64,000 bases of DNA from Pontibacter amylolyticus (GCF_014638845.1 NZ_BMFP01000001.1:841566-905565); one strand, 5' to 3'. Shown: positions 26,254 through 36,053, numbered from the stretch's first letter. Notes: generated by a model not told the origin, from the sequence alone. Numbers and translations are program-made.

Positions 26254-29200
26254 ATGAAACTAAAATTACCGTGCAATCCATTGTTTTTACTTGGATTGAT
26301 TCTCCTGTTCGTATCGGGTAATGTAAACGCCCAGTTTGCCCTCGACGCAGCCCTGCGGCACATCGACCAGACCAAAGCGGAATACAAGCTGAACGCCGCT
26401 GACCTCTCCGACTACGTGGTCACTGACCAGTATACTTCCAGGCACAACGGCATCACACACATCTACCTCCGGCAGCGCCACCAGGGCATTGAAGTCGTGG
26501 ACGCCAACATCAACATCAACCTCGATCGTGATGGCAATGTGATCAACATGGGCAACCGGTTCATACCTAACCTGCGCGGTGCCATCAAGGGCAATGCGGC
26601 CGCCCTCTCCCCTGAGCGCGCCGCTAACGCAGCGGCTATGGCACTTAAGCTCACCCCGAAGCAGCCCATCAAACTAAAAGAACGCAAAGCTCCTACCGCC
26701 AAACTGCCTGCCGCCGCCAAGGCTGTGGTGCTGACAGATGGCGGTATTTCACTGCAGCCTATACCTGCCAAACTGGTTTACCAGCCCATGCCGAATGGTG
26801 AAGTGCGCCTGGCATGGGAAGTAGACATCTACAACACGGATGCCCAGCACTACTGGAACATGCGCATTGACGCTGCCACCGGGCAAGTGCTCAAGCAGCA
26901 GGACCTGGTCATTCATGACAATTGGGGGCTGCCTGTGGTGACGGACGACCCGCACCAGAAAATGGCCATCGTGCAGCAGAACAGACAAGGTCGCGTAGCG
27001 ACGAAAGCGGAGCGCCTGAAAGCACAGCAGGACTTCTATACCCAGGCTTTCGCACCGCGTAGCGTGGCAGCTGCTGCCGTTGCCTCCAGCGGAACATACC
27101 GCGTATACGATGCGCCCTTCGAGACACCAACCCACGGCGACCGTACCCTGGTGACGGGCAAAGAGAACCCGCTTGCCTCGCCACTGGGTTGGCACAACGA
27201 CGGCCTGCTGTCTTACACGATCACAAAGGGCAACAACGTGCACGCCTACGAAGACCGCCTTGGCGCCAATGCCGGCACCAGCCCGGATGGTGGCTTCAAC
27301 CTCAACTTCGACTTCCCGCTTGACCTCTCCAAGGAGCCCGACACCTATGTAAAGGCGGCCACTACCAACCTCTTTTACTGGAACAACATCATCCACGACC
27401 TTTTTTACCTCTATGGTTTTGATGAAGCCAGCGGCAACTTTCAGCAGAAGAACTTTACGGGTGAAGGCATGGGACTAGACGCTGTGATGGCGGAGGCACA
27501 AGATGGCGGCGGCACCAACAATGCCAATTTCCTGACGCTGCAGGACGGTGTACCCGGTCGCATGCAGATGTATCTCTGGACTTCTTCGGTGCCAGCCAAA
27601 CTGCTCCACATCACAGCTCCTTCCGCAGTGGCGGGTTCCTATACCGGTGTGCAGGCAGCTTTTGGTCCGGCAGTTGACGAAACAGGCGTATCCGGTAAGA
27701 TCGTGATGGCTGATCCGGCCAACGGTTGCAACGGCGCTCCTGAGCTACCGGCTGGTTCCGTACCGCTGCCTTTCAACAATCAGTCGGAGATTACAGGCAA
27801 TATTGCCCTGATAGACCGCGGCGATTGCTCTTTCATCTCCAAGGCGCTCAATGCGCAAGCCTCGGGTGCCACGGCGGTTATTGTCGTGAACAACATAGAC
27901 GGTCCGGCCATGTCGATGGGCGGTGACGAAACAGGAGCACTTGTACTGATTCCGGCCATTATGATCAGCAAGGCCGATGGCGATAAACTGAAGACTGCCC
28001 TAAACCAGGGTCTGACCGGCGCGCTGCGTCTGGAAGGCGGTGTACCTCCGATGCGCGATGGTGACCTTGACAACGGCATCATCGCCCACGAGTACGGCCA
28101 TGGCATCTCCACCCGCCTTACCGGTGGCCCAAGCACGCAGTGTCTGTCAGGCGCTGAGCAGGGCGGCGAGGGCTGGAGCGATTTCTTCGGTTTAATGATG
28201 ACCATGCGCGACGGTGACACGGGTGCGCAACGCCGTGGCATCGGCACTTATGTAATGTCTGAAGGCACTGACGGTAACGGTATACGACCAGCGCCCTACA
28301 GCACCGACATGGGCATCAACCCTTATACCTACAAGATGATCGCCAATCCGGAGATCTCCGTGCCGCACGGGGTGGGTTTCATCTGGGCTACCATGCTGTG
28401 GGATATGACCTGGAACCTGATCGAGGAATATGGCTATGACCCGGACCTGCACAATGGCAAAGGCGGCAACAACATTGCCCTGCAGCTGGTGATGGACGGC
28501 TTGAAACTGCAGCCTTGCAGCCCCGGCTTCATCGATGCCCGCGACGCCATCCTGGCTGCCGACCGCATTAACAATGGCGGTGCCAACCAGTGCCACATCT
28601 GGCGCGCCTTTGCCAAGCGCGGCCTCGGCTACAGCTCCACTCAGGGCAGCAACAACGACCTGACAGACGGCACCGAAGCCTTTGACATGCCACCTTCCTG
28701 CGAGCCACAGTTCGCTATAAAACTGCAAGCCACTCCTTCTCCGGTAACTGACGGGGCAGAACTGACTTATAAGATCACGGTGACAAATGAAACGGCTGGT
28801 TCCGTGAACAATGTATCGATCACCAACCCACTGCCCGAAGGAACGGTGTTCGTACAAGAATCGACTACAGACGCGCCAAGGCTGACCAAAGGTGTGGTGA
28901 CCTTCAAATCAGTGAAGATGGCTCAGGGCGAGACGTTTGAGCGTACTTTCAAGGTACGTGTGAATAAAGGGACCGGCACGACCGTGTTCTTCCACGATGA
29001 CATGGAGAGCGGTGGCGGCAAGTGGAAGACAGCCCGCGGCGTTGGGCTGAGTGACTGGCAGCTGAGCACCAAAAACCCACATAGCGGTACAAGCTCTTGG
29101 TTTGCGGTAGATCCGGACGCCTTCAGCGATCAATACCTGATCACGGCGCAGCCTGTGGCCGTTGGAGAAAATGCGCTACTTCGCTTCTGGCACAGCTACG

Positions 29201-29880
29201 CCACCGAAGATGGATTTGACGGCGGTGTAGTCGAGATCAGCACCAACCGTGGCCTCACCTGGAGCAACCTGGGCAGCAAAATGATCCAGAACGGCTACAA
29301 CGGCGAAATCCCGCTGCTCAATGCTTCTACTATCAGTGGACCAGCCTTCACAGGCGGCAGCAACGGCTACATCCAGACCATTGCGGACCTGAGCAGCTAC
29401 AAAGGGCAGAACGTACTGATTCGTTTCCGTATGGGCTCTGACGTTCTCACAGGTGCTACCGGTTGGCATGTGGATGACGTGGACATCGTGTCGAACCCGA
29501 CTGTGGTGAGCAGCACCGCCTACGTTACCTCCCGATTTGGCGGTGATGCCAATGCGACCACCGAAACGCTCGTGCTGAAAGCAGGCAGCCTGTCGCAGAG
29601 CAGTGTGCTCACGGCCAAAGCCGCCGAAACGCGTGAAATCCTGTTCCCGAACCCAGCTCAGAACAGAATCAGTCTGAAGCTGGCGGAGAAAGCGAAGGGC
29701 CCTGTGCTGATAACCATTGCCAATGCCCTTGGACAGCAGGTGGCACAGCACGAAATTTCAGCAGAGGATGCAGGCAGCGGCGCCAGCCTTTCGCTGGAGG
29801 ATCTGACCAACGGTATCTACTACTTCACGGTGCGGAATGGCGACCAGAGCAGTACCCACAAAGTGATCATTCGGAAATAG
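26254..29880 (+). CDS. Secreted M36 (fungalysin-type) metallopeptidase with PA and T9SS sorting domains
   Basis: 1208-aa exported protease. In order: signal peptide (1-26), FTP/PepSY-type propeptide (about 45-220), M36 catalytic region interrupted by a PA domain (about 450-595), zinc motif His612-Glu613-x2-His616 in IAHEYGHGIST with GEGWSDFFG after it, a DUF11/CARDB-like domain (about 825-905), a jelly-roll-like module (about 910-1090), and a T9SS type A C-terminal sorting domain (last 75 residues, ILFPNPAQN start). It is therefore secreted across the outer membrane by the gliding/type IX system and probably degrades external protein. ATG at 26254 fits the signal peptide. Confidence 0.93.
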   Translation: MKLKLPCNPLFLLGLILLFVSGNVNAQFALDAALRHIDQTKAEYKLNAADLSDYVVTDQYTSRHNGITHIYLRQRHQGIEVVDANININLDRDGNVINMGNRFIPNLRGAIKGNAAALSPERAANAAAMALKLTPKQPIKLKERKAPTAKLPAAAKAVVLTDGGISLQPIPAKLVYQPMPNGEVRLAWEVDIYNTDAQHYWNMRIDAATGQVLKQQDLVIHDNWGLPVVTDDPHQKMAIVQQNRQGRVATKAERLKAQQDFYTQAFAPRSVAAAAVASSGTYRVYDAPFETPTHGDRTLVTGKENPLASPLGWHNDGLLSYTITKGNNVHAYEDRLGANAGTSPDGGFNLNFDFPLDLSKEPDTYVKAATTNLFYWNNIIHDLFYLYGFDEASGNFQQKNFTGEGMGLDAVMAEAQDGGGTNNANFLTLQDGVPGRMQMYLWTSSVPAKLLHITAPSAVAGSYTGVQAAFGPAVDETGVSGKIVMADPANGCNGAPELPAGSVPLPFNNQSEITGNIALIDRGDCSFISKALNAQASGATAVIVVNNIDGPAMSMGGDETGALVLIPAIMISKADGDKLKTALNQGLTGALRLEGGVPPMRDGDLDNGIIAHEYGHGISTRLTGGPSTQCLSGAEQGGEGWSDFFGLMMTMRDGDTGAQRRGIGTYVMSEGTDGNGIRPAPYSTDMGINPYTYKMIANPEISVPHGVGFIWATMLWDMTWNLIEEYGYDPDLHNGKGGNNIALQLVMDGLKLQPCSPGFIDARDAILAADRINNGGANQCHIWRAFAKRGLGYSSTQGSNNDLTDGTEAFDMPPSCEPQFAIKLQATPSPVTDGAELTYKITVTNETAGSVNNVSITNPLPEGTVFVQESTTDAPRLTKGVVTFKSVKMAQGETFERTFKVRVNKGTGTTVFFHDDMESGGGKWKTARGVGLSDWQLSTKNPHSGTSSWFAVDPDAFSDQYLITAQPVAVGENALLRFWHSYATEDGFDGGVVEISTNRGLTWSNLGSKMIQNGYNGEIPLLNASTISGPAFTGGSNGYIQTIADLSSYKGQNVLIRFRMGSDVLTGATGWHVDDVDIVSNPTVVSSTAYVTSRFGGDANATTETLVLKAGSLSQSSVLTAKAAETREILFPNPAQNRISLKLAEKAKGPVLITIANALGQQVAQHEISAEDAGSGASLSLEDLTNGIYYFTVRNGDQSSTHKVIIRK

Positions 29881-29900
29881 CCTAACTATAAACTAAGAGC

Positions 29901-29929
29901 AAAAGCCACTCCCTTTCGGGGTGGCTTTT
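29901..29929 (+). terminator. Terminator after the M36 peptidase gene
   Basis: Stem AAAAGCCACTCCC with GGGGTGGCTTTT around a TTTC loop is followed by TGTCTTTTT. Confidence 0.85.
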
Positions 29930-30091
29930 GTCTTTTTATACCTACTCAACCCAATAAATACAATATACCATTTCCATATCACCTATATTCCTATGATTGT
30001 ATTGAAATAGTTATAAACAAAAGGCCAGACATACGTGTTTAACAAGTGTAGGGCATCTATACCTTATTTTGTGTTACTTAAATATTCGATA

Positions 30092-30331
30092 ATGGAAACG
30101 TTTTTGCCAGATATAGCAAGTTTACTCTTTTTTCTAACCTTGGCCATTTATTCTTTACTGGTAGTATTTATGCTGGTGTGGACTTACCACGACGCAGAAA
30201 GTCGCGGTGTGCGGGGCTTACTGGTTGTTATTCCGACGTTCATGACCGGAACGATCCTGGGGGTCATTCTCTGGCTGGTGTTCAGACCGGAGCTGAAGCC
30301 AGTGCCGGTTTTGGTCAGGGTGCGTGAGTAA
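30092..30331 (+). CDS. Small two-helix membrane protein, 79 aa
   Basis: 79-aa protein with two hydrophobic segments (residues about 9-29 and 45-65) separated by a polar loop WTYHDAESRGVRG. This resembles short PLDc_N-like or DUF-type membrane anchors. ATG at 30092 (METFLPDIAS) is preferred to the open frame from 30035. A good terminator follows. Function unknown. Confidence 0.6.
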   Translation: METFLPDIASLLFFLTLAIYSLLVVFMLVWTYHDAESRGVRGLLVVIPTFMTGTILGVILWLVFRPELKPVPVLVRVRE

Positions 30332-30356
30332 GTAATGTGACGATAATAGTTAAACA

Positions 30357-30384
30357 GAACAGCCGGATTTTTATCCGGCTGTTC
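30357..30384 (+). terminator. Terminator after the small membrane protein gene
   Basis: Perfect 11-bp stem (30357-30367 with 30374-30384), T-rich loop, followed by TTATTTTAT. Confidence 0.85.
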
Positions 30385-30476
30385 TTATTTTATATCTACC
30401 CCAAGTCGCTAATCTGCGTTTTTTAGACTATCAACCAAATTAAGTTCGTTAATTTGCAGTATAGCCTGATGAACGT

Positions 30477-31073
30477 ATGAAGTCAATTCGCTTATTCCTA
30501 TACCTGTCTTTGTTCGGTGCCTCCCTGTGGCTGAGCTCCTGCAACGACTGTGAAACCACGGTGGCCCAGTTTGAAAACGGCGACAGCAGCTGGACCGTGT
30601 ACAACTCCGGCGACAAAATCCGCATGGTAGACAGCAACAGACCAGACACCGTTCGCGTGTTTTCGAATACTCGTATTAACTCTGATCCTATACCTGGCGA
30701 AGGCTTTGGTCCGGCCGATGTCTGCATTGAGCAGTACTACACCCGCCGCACCAGCGTGATGCAGCATAATGCCCGACGCTACCCGGCCCTAACGGTAGTT
30801 GCCGTGCGCATGCCCGACTCCATCCGTGTGAGCCTGGTAGTGGCCGATAGAGTCGAGCTTCCCATTCCTGACATCAATAGGCCTGACCATGCCTCCCTTC
30901 CTGTTGGAGGTGTAACTTATCAGGATGTGTTTGATATTGTCAACACGGATAGTAGTGCAACTGGCGTGAGTCGTATCCTGTTCAACCGCGAGCATGGCTT
31001 TCTGCAGGTTGCCTATTTAAATAAGCGTACCCTTACGCTAACTACCCGTGAGCTACCAGCAGACTCCAATTAG
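30477..31073 (+). CDS. Lipoprotein of unknown function, tandem paralogue 1
   Basis: 198-aa lipoprotein (lipobox LWLSSC, Cys22). The mature start CNDCETTVAQFENGDSSW matches that of the next gene (CKDCDTTTTQFDEKDVEW), and both later share PGEG with a conserved Cys, a TYQDVFDIVN/LYTDVYEVIN block and RILFNREHGFLQV/RILYNKQRGFLSV. The pair clearly arose by duplication. Three Cys in the mature part could form a disulfide near the anchor. No family recognised; probably periplasmic or surface-exposed. Confidence 0.75.
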   Translation: MKSIRLFLYLSLFGASLWLSSCNDCETTVAQFENGDSSWTVYNSGDKIRMVDSNRPDTVRVFSNTRINSDPIPGEGFGPADVCIEQYYTRRTSVMQHNARRYPALTVVAVRMPDSIRVSLVVADRVELPIPDINRPDHASLPVGGVTYQDVFDIVNTDSSATGVSRILFNREHGFLQVAYLNKRTLTLTTRELPADSN

Positions 31074-31202
31074 CTAAAATAAGTTGCGACATTTATTTTT
31101 ATACCTGCTTGCAACGCTTTGCCTCCAAAACGACTCTTACCAGTAGGTATACTATACCTACAACAAAGGAACAATTCACCATTACATTCAAATTTCACCC
31201 CA

Positions 31203-31784
31203 ATGACACACCGTATTAAACTGGCAGGCGCATTTATGCTGGCAACCCTGCTTTTTACCTCCTGCAAAGATTGCGACACCACCACTACCCAATTTGACGA
31301 AAAAGATGTGGAATGGCTTGTTTACGACCGGGGAGACACTGTCCGCTTTCTGAACGAGGTAGGTGACACCGTAGCGTATACCAACACGGCGCTGATAGCG
31401 GAGCAGGTACCGGGCGAAGGCTATAACGTTTCGGATAATTGCATCGGCCACTTTGATATACAGGCTTACAGTGTGATGGAAGATGTTGCCAGAAACAGCA
31501 CCAGCACCGATAAAAACCCTGGCATCATGACCTATTTTCTCAAGCGTGAAAACAGCCTAGAAGTAGCGTTAGCAGTGGATAAGCGTGGGGAATACAAACT
31601 AAACCTTACCCAGCCTACCTACCCTTCTGTCGAGGTAAACGATGTGCTTTATACGGATGTGTACGAAGTGATAAACAACGATGCCAGCAAGGTGACAAAC
31701 GTGAAGCGTATTCTGTACAACAAGCAGCGCGGCTTCCTGAGCGTGGAGTTTTACAATGACAAAAAGCTGGAATTGATCTTTTAA
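31203..31784 (+). CDS. Lipoprotein of unknown function, tandem paralogue 2
   Basis: 193-aa lipoprotein (lipobox LLFTSC, Cys21), paralogue of the gene ending at 31073. The beta-rich mature domain ends in SVEFYNDKKLELIF. ATG at 31203 is preferred to the upstream Met at 31119, whose extra residues cross a copy of the iterated motif. The 129-nt spacer after paralogue 1 has no terminator, so the pair may be co-transcribed. Function unknown. Confidence 0.75.
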   Translation: MTHRIKLAGAFMLATLLFTSCKDCDTTTTQFDEKDVEWLVYDRGDTVRFLNEVGDTVAYTNTALIAEQVPGEGYNVSDNCIGHFDIQAYSVMEDVARNSTSTDKNPGIMTYFLKRENSLEVALAVDKRGEYKLNLTQPTYPSVEVNDVLYTDVYEVINNDASKVTNVKRILYNKQRGFLSVEFYNDKKLELIF

Positions 31785-31803
31785 CCAACAGGTACAGCAT
31801 AGC

Positions 31804-31834
31804 AAAGGCCCGGTGCGAACAACACCGGGCCTTT
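31804..31834. terminator. Bidirectional terminator between lipoprotein and bcp genes
   Basis: Perfect 12-bp stem (31804-31815 with 31823-31834) with A's before and T's after, between convergent genes. Confidence 0.85.
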
Positions 31835-31857
31835 TCATTTATAAGGTTTTACAAATC

Positions 31858-32346
31858 TTAAGCGTACTGCGCTATGCTGTCGTGGTTGATGTCATACAGC
31901 ACCTCCAGCACCTGCTGTACGTGCTCAGCCGGCTTGGACAGCGAGTTGAACACATACTGCACCTCCCCTTTCTTGTCGATCACATAGATGGAACGGCCCG
32001 GCATGATACCGAACTTGCGCGGCACCCCGTACAGATTCCGGATCTGGGCGTCGCAATCGCTCAACAGCGTAAAAGGCAGACGGTACATCCGCTCGAAGCG
32101 TTTGTGGGCGTCGGCCTTGTCGTAGCTGATGCACACGATCTCGGTCTCCAGGTCCTGGAACGTATCGTAGTGATCCCTGAACTCGCAGGCTTGTTTGGTG
32201 CAATCCGTTGAACTGTCCTTCGGGTAGAAGTACAGCACCACATTCTTCTTCTTCAACAACTCGTAAAGTCGGAAAAAACCACCATCCAATCGCTGCAATT
32301 CAAAATCAGGGGCTTTATCTCCAATCTTAACTACATCTTTACCCAT
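31858..32346 (-). CDS. bcp: Thioredoxin-dependent peroxiredoxin, Bcp/PrxQ
   Basis: Cytoplasmic 162-aa peroxidase reducing H2O2 and organic hydroperoxides. The thioredoxin fold carries the PrxQ active site YPKDSSTDCTKQACEFRD: peroxidatic Cys49 and resolving Cys54 spaced by four residues, as in atypical two-Cys Bcp. The later GRSIYVIDKKGEVQYVF is also typical. ATG at 32346 gives the usual N-terminus. The promoter is listed separately. Confidence 0.93.
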   Translation of the reverse strand: MGKDVVKIGDKAPDFELQRLDGGFFRLYELLKKKNVVLYFYPKDSSTDCTKQACEFRDHYDTFQDLETEIVCISYDKADAHKRFERMYRLPFTLLSDCDAQIRNLYGVPRKFGIMPGRSIYVIDKKGEVQYVFNSLSKPAEHVQQVLEVLYDINHDSIAQYA

Positions 32347-32402
32347 AATAAAAAAAAGTGCTATCCTCTATAAGTCCTTCGTGTATTGAAAGGTTCAATT
32401 GG

Positions 32403-32429
32403 CAAAGGTAATACACTTATTACCACAAA
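32403..32429 (-). promoter_or_regulatory. Probable bcp promoter (TACCTTTG -7 box)
   Basis: On the minus strand TACCTTTG lies at 32410-32403, 57 nt before the bcp ATG, with TTTG at 32429-32426. The 15-nt gap is shorter than the usual 19-21, so the -33 element is uncertain. Confidence 0.4.
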
Positions 32430-32483
32430 AGCTATACCTGACTCTCAATAGCTTAGCAGAATATTTTTGCCCAAATTTGCAGC

Positions 32484-33176
32484 ATGCCCCGAATCAGCGT
32501 TATCATACCCGCCTACAACGAAGAGAAGTCCATCGCACACGTTATCAGCGACATACCTGCCGACCTGGTGCAGGAAGTGATCGTGGTGAACAACAATTCC
32601 TCGGACAACACCCCCGAAGCAGCCCGGGCAGCCGGTGCCACGGTGCTCGACGAGCCCCGGCCCGGGTATGGAAACGCCTGCCTGAAAGGTATAGCCTATG
32701 TCGCCGACAAGCCTGCAGACGAGCTGCCTGACATCATCGTGTTCCTCGACGGCGACTACTCGGACTACCCCGGCGAACTGCCGCAGGTGGTGCAACCCAT
32801 TCTGGAGGGGAAGGCGGACCTGGTGATCGGTTCGCGGGTATTGGGAAAGCGGGAAGCAGGCGCCCTGATGCCGCAGCAGATCTTCGGTAACTGGCTGGCC
32901 ACTACGCTGCTGCGCTGGCTCTATGGCGTCCGGTATACCGATCTGGGGCCTTTCCGGGCTATCCGCTTCAGCACCTTGCAGCAGTTGGGCATGCGCGACC
33001 GCAACTACGGGTGGACGGTGGAGATGCAGGCCCGGGCAGCGAAGCAAAAGATCCGCTATGCGGAAGTGCCCGTCAACTACCGCAGACGCATCGGCGTGTC
33101 GAAAGTCTCGGGTACGGTGAAGGGCTCGGTGCTGGCAGGGTATAAGATTATATTAACTATATTTAAGCTCCTGTAG
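32484..33176 (+). CDS. Family 2 glycosyltransferase (polyprenol-phosphate sugar type)
   Basis: 230-aa GT-A glycosyltransferase. ISVIIPAYNEEKSI starts the nucleotide-sugar-binding fold; the metal site is FLDGDYSDYP; ADLVIGSR and TDLGPFRAIR resemble dolichol/undecaprenyl-phosphate mannose or glucose synthases. No membrane tail is present. It is the first gene of a three-gene operon (19-nt spacing to the next gene, then a 4-nt overlap) that looks like a lipid-linked sugar pathway. Confidence 0.88.
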   Translation: MPRISVIIPAYNEEKSIAHVISDIPADLVQEVIVVNNNSSDNTPEAARAAGATVLDEPRPGYGNACLKGIAYVADKPADELPDIIVFLDGDYSDYPGELPQVVQPILEGKADLVIGSRVLGKREAGALMPQQIFGNWLATTLLRWLYGVRYTDLGPFRAIRFSTLQQLGMRDRNYGWTVEMQARAAKQKIRYAEVPVNYRRRIGVSKVSGTVKGSVLAGYKIILTIFKLL

Positions 33177-33195
33177 CCTTAACCAGCGCCGCCGC

Positions 33196-34671
33196 ATGAC
33201 GATTCCCCAGCTTCTTCTTGTTGCCGTATATGGTCTTTGCCTGGCCTTCATCTTTTGCTACAGCCTGGTGCAACTCCACCTGACCTACCTCTACTGGACC
33301 CGACGGAAAACGGTGCCGGAGGCTATACCTGATGAAAGCTATACCTGGCCTACCGTAACGGTGCAACTCCCGCTCTATAACGAACGCTATGTGGTAGAGC
33401 GGCTGATCGATGCCGTGGCTACCCTTGACTACCCCCGCCAGCTGCTGCAGATCCAACTACTCGATGACTCCACCGACGACACCAGCGAACTGATCCGGCA
33501 AAAGATCGCCCGCTACGCTGGCACCGACCTGCGCCTGGAGCACGTGCGGCGCCCCGACCGCAGTGGCTACAAGGCTGGTGCCCTGCAGTATGGCCTGCAG
33601 CAAGCTACCGGGGAGTTTATCGTCATCTTCGACGCTGACTTCGTGCCCCGACCCGACTTCCTGAAGCGTACCATACCTGCTTTCGATCACGACCGGATTG
33701 GCGTGGTGCAAACCCGCTGGGACCACCTGAACCAGGATTATTCGCTCCTCACCCGGCTGCAGGCCTTCGGGCTGGATGCGCATTTTACCGTGGAGCAGGC
33801 CGGGCGCAACAGCGGCGGGCACTTTATCAACTTCAACGGTACTGCTGGGGTGTGGCGCAAAAGCTGCATCGTGGACGCTGGCGGCTGGCAGTCCGATACG
33901 CTGACCGAAGACCTGGACCTGAGCTACCGCGCACAGCTGCGGGGCTGGCATTTCAGCTACCTGCAGGATGTCAAAGCTCCGGCCGAACTGCCTGCCGCCA
34001 TGGGGGCGCTCAAGTCACAGCAGTATCGCTGGACCAAAGGCGCTGCCGAGACCGCTCGCAAACATTTGGGCAAAGTACTGTACTCGCCCATGTCTTTTTC
34101 TACCCGCCTGCACGCGGTTTTTCACCTGCTCAACAGCGGTATTTTCGTCTGCGTGCTGTTCACAGCCCTGCTCAGCCTGCCCATGCTATACCTGAAACAC
34201 AGCGTGCCGGGGCTCGAACTGCTGTTTGCAATGGGCTCGCTGCTGATCGTCAGTCTGCTGGCTTTGGTGGTTTTTTACTGGACTTCGCTTTATCAGCAAA
34301 CAGGCTCTTTCAAACAGACTGCATGGCGCTTTATACCTGAGTTTTTCCTGTTCCTGTCGCTTTCGATGGGAATGTCGCTGCATAACACGGTAGCGGTGCT
34401 GGAGGGCTACCTGGGCCGTAAGACGCCCTTTATCCGCACGCCCAAGCACAACCTGCAGCACCGCCGCGATTCCTGGCGCCAGCACGCCTATGCCATCACA
34501 AGCCTCCAGCCGCTTACCATGCTGGAGGGGCTGCTGACTGTCTATTTCGGGTACGGCATCGTAGTGGGCTTTCAACTGCAGGATTACGGCTTGCTACCTT
34601 TTCATGTGATGCTGACACTCGGTTTTGGCTCCGTTTTCGTATACTCGCTCAACCATAGCCGCCGCGCATGA
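33196..34671 (+). CDS. Membrane family 2 glycosyltransferase, cellulose-synthase-like
   Basis: 491-aa processive-type GT2. An N-terminal membrane segment (5-27) leads to the catalytic domain with LLDDSTDDT, the DxD in FDADFVPRP, the catalytic base region TEDLDLSYRAQLRGW and the product-binding QQYRW. Four to five C-terminal membrane segments follow (about 310-490). This resembles Bacteroidetes cellulose/mannan-synthase-like enzymes; the polysaccharide made is unknown. It overlaps the next gene by 4 nt (ATGA). Confidence 0.9.
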   Translation: MTIPQLLLVAVYGLCLAFIFCYSLVQLHLTYLYWTRRKTVPEAIPDESYTWPTVTVQLPLYNERYVVERLIDAVATLDYPRQLLQIQLLDDSTDDTSELIRQKIARYAGTDLRLEHVRRPDRSGYKAGALQYGLQQATGEFIVIFDADFVPRPDFLKRTIPAFDHDRIGVVQTRWDHLNQDYSLLTRLQAFGLDAHFTVEQAGRNSGGHFINFNGTAGVWRKSCIVDAGGWQSDTLTEDLDLSYRAQLRGWHFSYLQDVKAPAELPAAMGALKSQQYRWTKGAAETARKHLGKVLYSPMSFSTRLHAVFHLLNSGIFVCVLFTALLSLPMLYLKHSVPGLELLFAMGSLLIVSLLALVVFYWTSLYQQTGSFKQTAWRFIPEFFLFLSLSMGMSLHNTVAVLEGYLGRKTPFIRTPKHNLQHRRDSWRQHAYAITSLQPLTMLEGLLTVYFGYGIVVGFQLQDYGLLPFHVMLTLGFGSVFVYSLNHSRRA

Positions 34672-36020
34672 CCCTTGCCCGAAAGCACATAGCAACCTAT
34701 ACCCTGCTGGGGATATCGGCCCTCGTATACCTGGCGCTGGGTTACGCGACGCCACGCGAGAACTTCACGCAGTTGCTCCTGCTCACGTTGCTGGCATTCG
34801 GCATCTACGCCTACGTTACGAACCAAAAAATGAATGTATGGCACGGCATCGGGGCTGGCTTGTTTTTCAGGCTGCTGTTTTTGTTTGCTATACCTGCGCT
34901 GTCCGACGATTATTTCCGTTTTGTGTGGGACGGGCGCCTGCTGCTGGCTGGTGAAAACCCTTACCTCTACCTGCCGGCACATTTTGTGGGCGAAGAAGCG
35001 AAAGCTATACCTGGTCTCACGGCAGAACTGTTTTTGCAGCTCAATTCCCAGCATTACTTTTCGGTATACCCACCGGTACTGCAGGGCGTTTTCTGGCTGG
35101 CGGCGGCCCTCTCTCCAGAAAGCCTGACGGGCAGTATTTTGGTGATGCGGGTGGTCATTCTGGCTGCCGAGGCGGGTTCTATTCTGCTTTTGCTGCGTCT
35201 CCTGCGCCGCATGGCCCTACCCGACCGCTACGTGCATATTTACGCGCTCAATCCACTGGTCATCCTCGAACTGACGGGTAATCTGCACATGGAGGCGCTG
35301 CTGATCTTTTTCCTCCTGCTTTTCCTCTACCAACTGCACTTTCAGCGCTATCTCATCGCAGCGGTGCCTTTTGCTTTGGCGGTTGGCAGCAAGCTGTTGC
35401 CGTTGATGTTCCTGCCCGTTGTGTGGCGCAAGCTGGGCTTGAAGCGCTTTCTTGGCTTTGGAGCAGTAGTGACCGTTGTCTTGTTACTGTTCTTTCTGCC
35501 GCTGCTTTCGCTGGAGGTGCTGCGCAATATCTGGCAAAGCATCGACCTGTATTTCCAGCGATTTGAGTTCAATGCCAGTGTCTATTACCTGCTCCGCTGG
35601 CTGGGCTTTCGCTTAACGGGCTACAACCAGATTGCCGTGATCGGGCCGCTGCTCTCGCTGGCAACTCTTGTCGTTATTCTGTCGATGGCGGCGGTGAAGA
35701 AGCTGGGCTCGGTGCGCCGACTGGCCGGCTACATGGCGGCTGCCCTTACGGTATACTTGCTGCTGGCCACCACGGTGCATCCCTGGTACATCACCACGCT
35801 GGTGGCGCTCACCACCCTGAGCCACTTCCGCTATGCGATAGCTTGGAGTTGCCTGGCTATTTTCAGCTACTCCGCGTACCGCACTAGCGCCTATACCGAA
35901 AACCTGTGGCTGGTGGCGCTGGAGTATACCCTGGTGGGGCTCTGGCTGGTGGCTGAGCTATACCTATACCGCCAGCAGAAAAAGCACGCGAACCTGCCCC
36001 GGCAGAGTGTGGCGCAATAG
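34668..36020 (+). CDS. Polytopic GT-C-type glycosyltransferase (mannosyltransferase-like)
   Basis: 450-aa membrane protein with about 11-12 hydrophobic segments. The first large loop has LSDDYFRFVWDGRLLLAGENPY, the acidic DD/DE-type loop of GT-C enzymes that use polyprenol-phosphate sugars, as in the alpha-1,6-mannosyltransferase/DUF2029 group. Its start codon overlaps the stop of the preceding GT2. With the first gene possibly making a polyprenyl-phosphate sugar, this enzyme may use it as donor; that link is inference. Confidence 0.78.
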   Translation: MTLARKHIATYTLLGISALVYLALGYATPRENFTQLLLLTLLAFGIYAYVTNQKMNVWHGIGAGLFFRLLFLFAIPALSDDYFRFVWDGRLLLAGENPYLYLPAHFVGEEAKAIPGLTAELFLQLNSQHYFSVYPPVLQGVFWLAAALSPESLTGSILVMRVVILAAEAGSILLLLRLLRRMALPDRYVHIYALNPLVILELTGNLHMEALLIFFLLLFLYQLHFQRYLIAAVPFALAVGSKLLPLMFLPVVWRKLGLKRFLGFGAVVTVVLLLFFLPLLSLEVLRNIWQSIDLYFQRFEFNASVYYLLRWLGFRLTGYNQIAVIGPLLSLATLVVILSMAAVKKLGSVRRLAGYMAAALTVYLLLATTVHPWYITTLVALTTLSHFRYAIAWSCLAIFSYSAYRTSAYTENLWLVALEYTLVGLWLVAELYLYRQQKKHANLPRQSVAQ

Positions 36021-36053
36021 ACAAGAACTTTAAACCTGAAACTAATCACCAGC

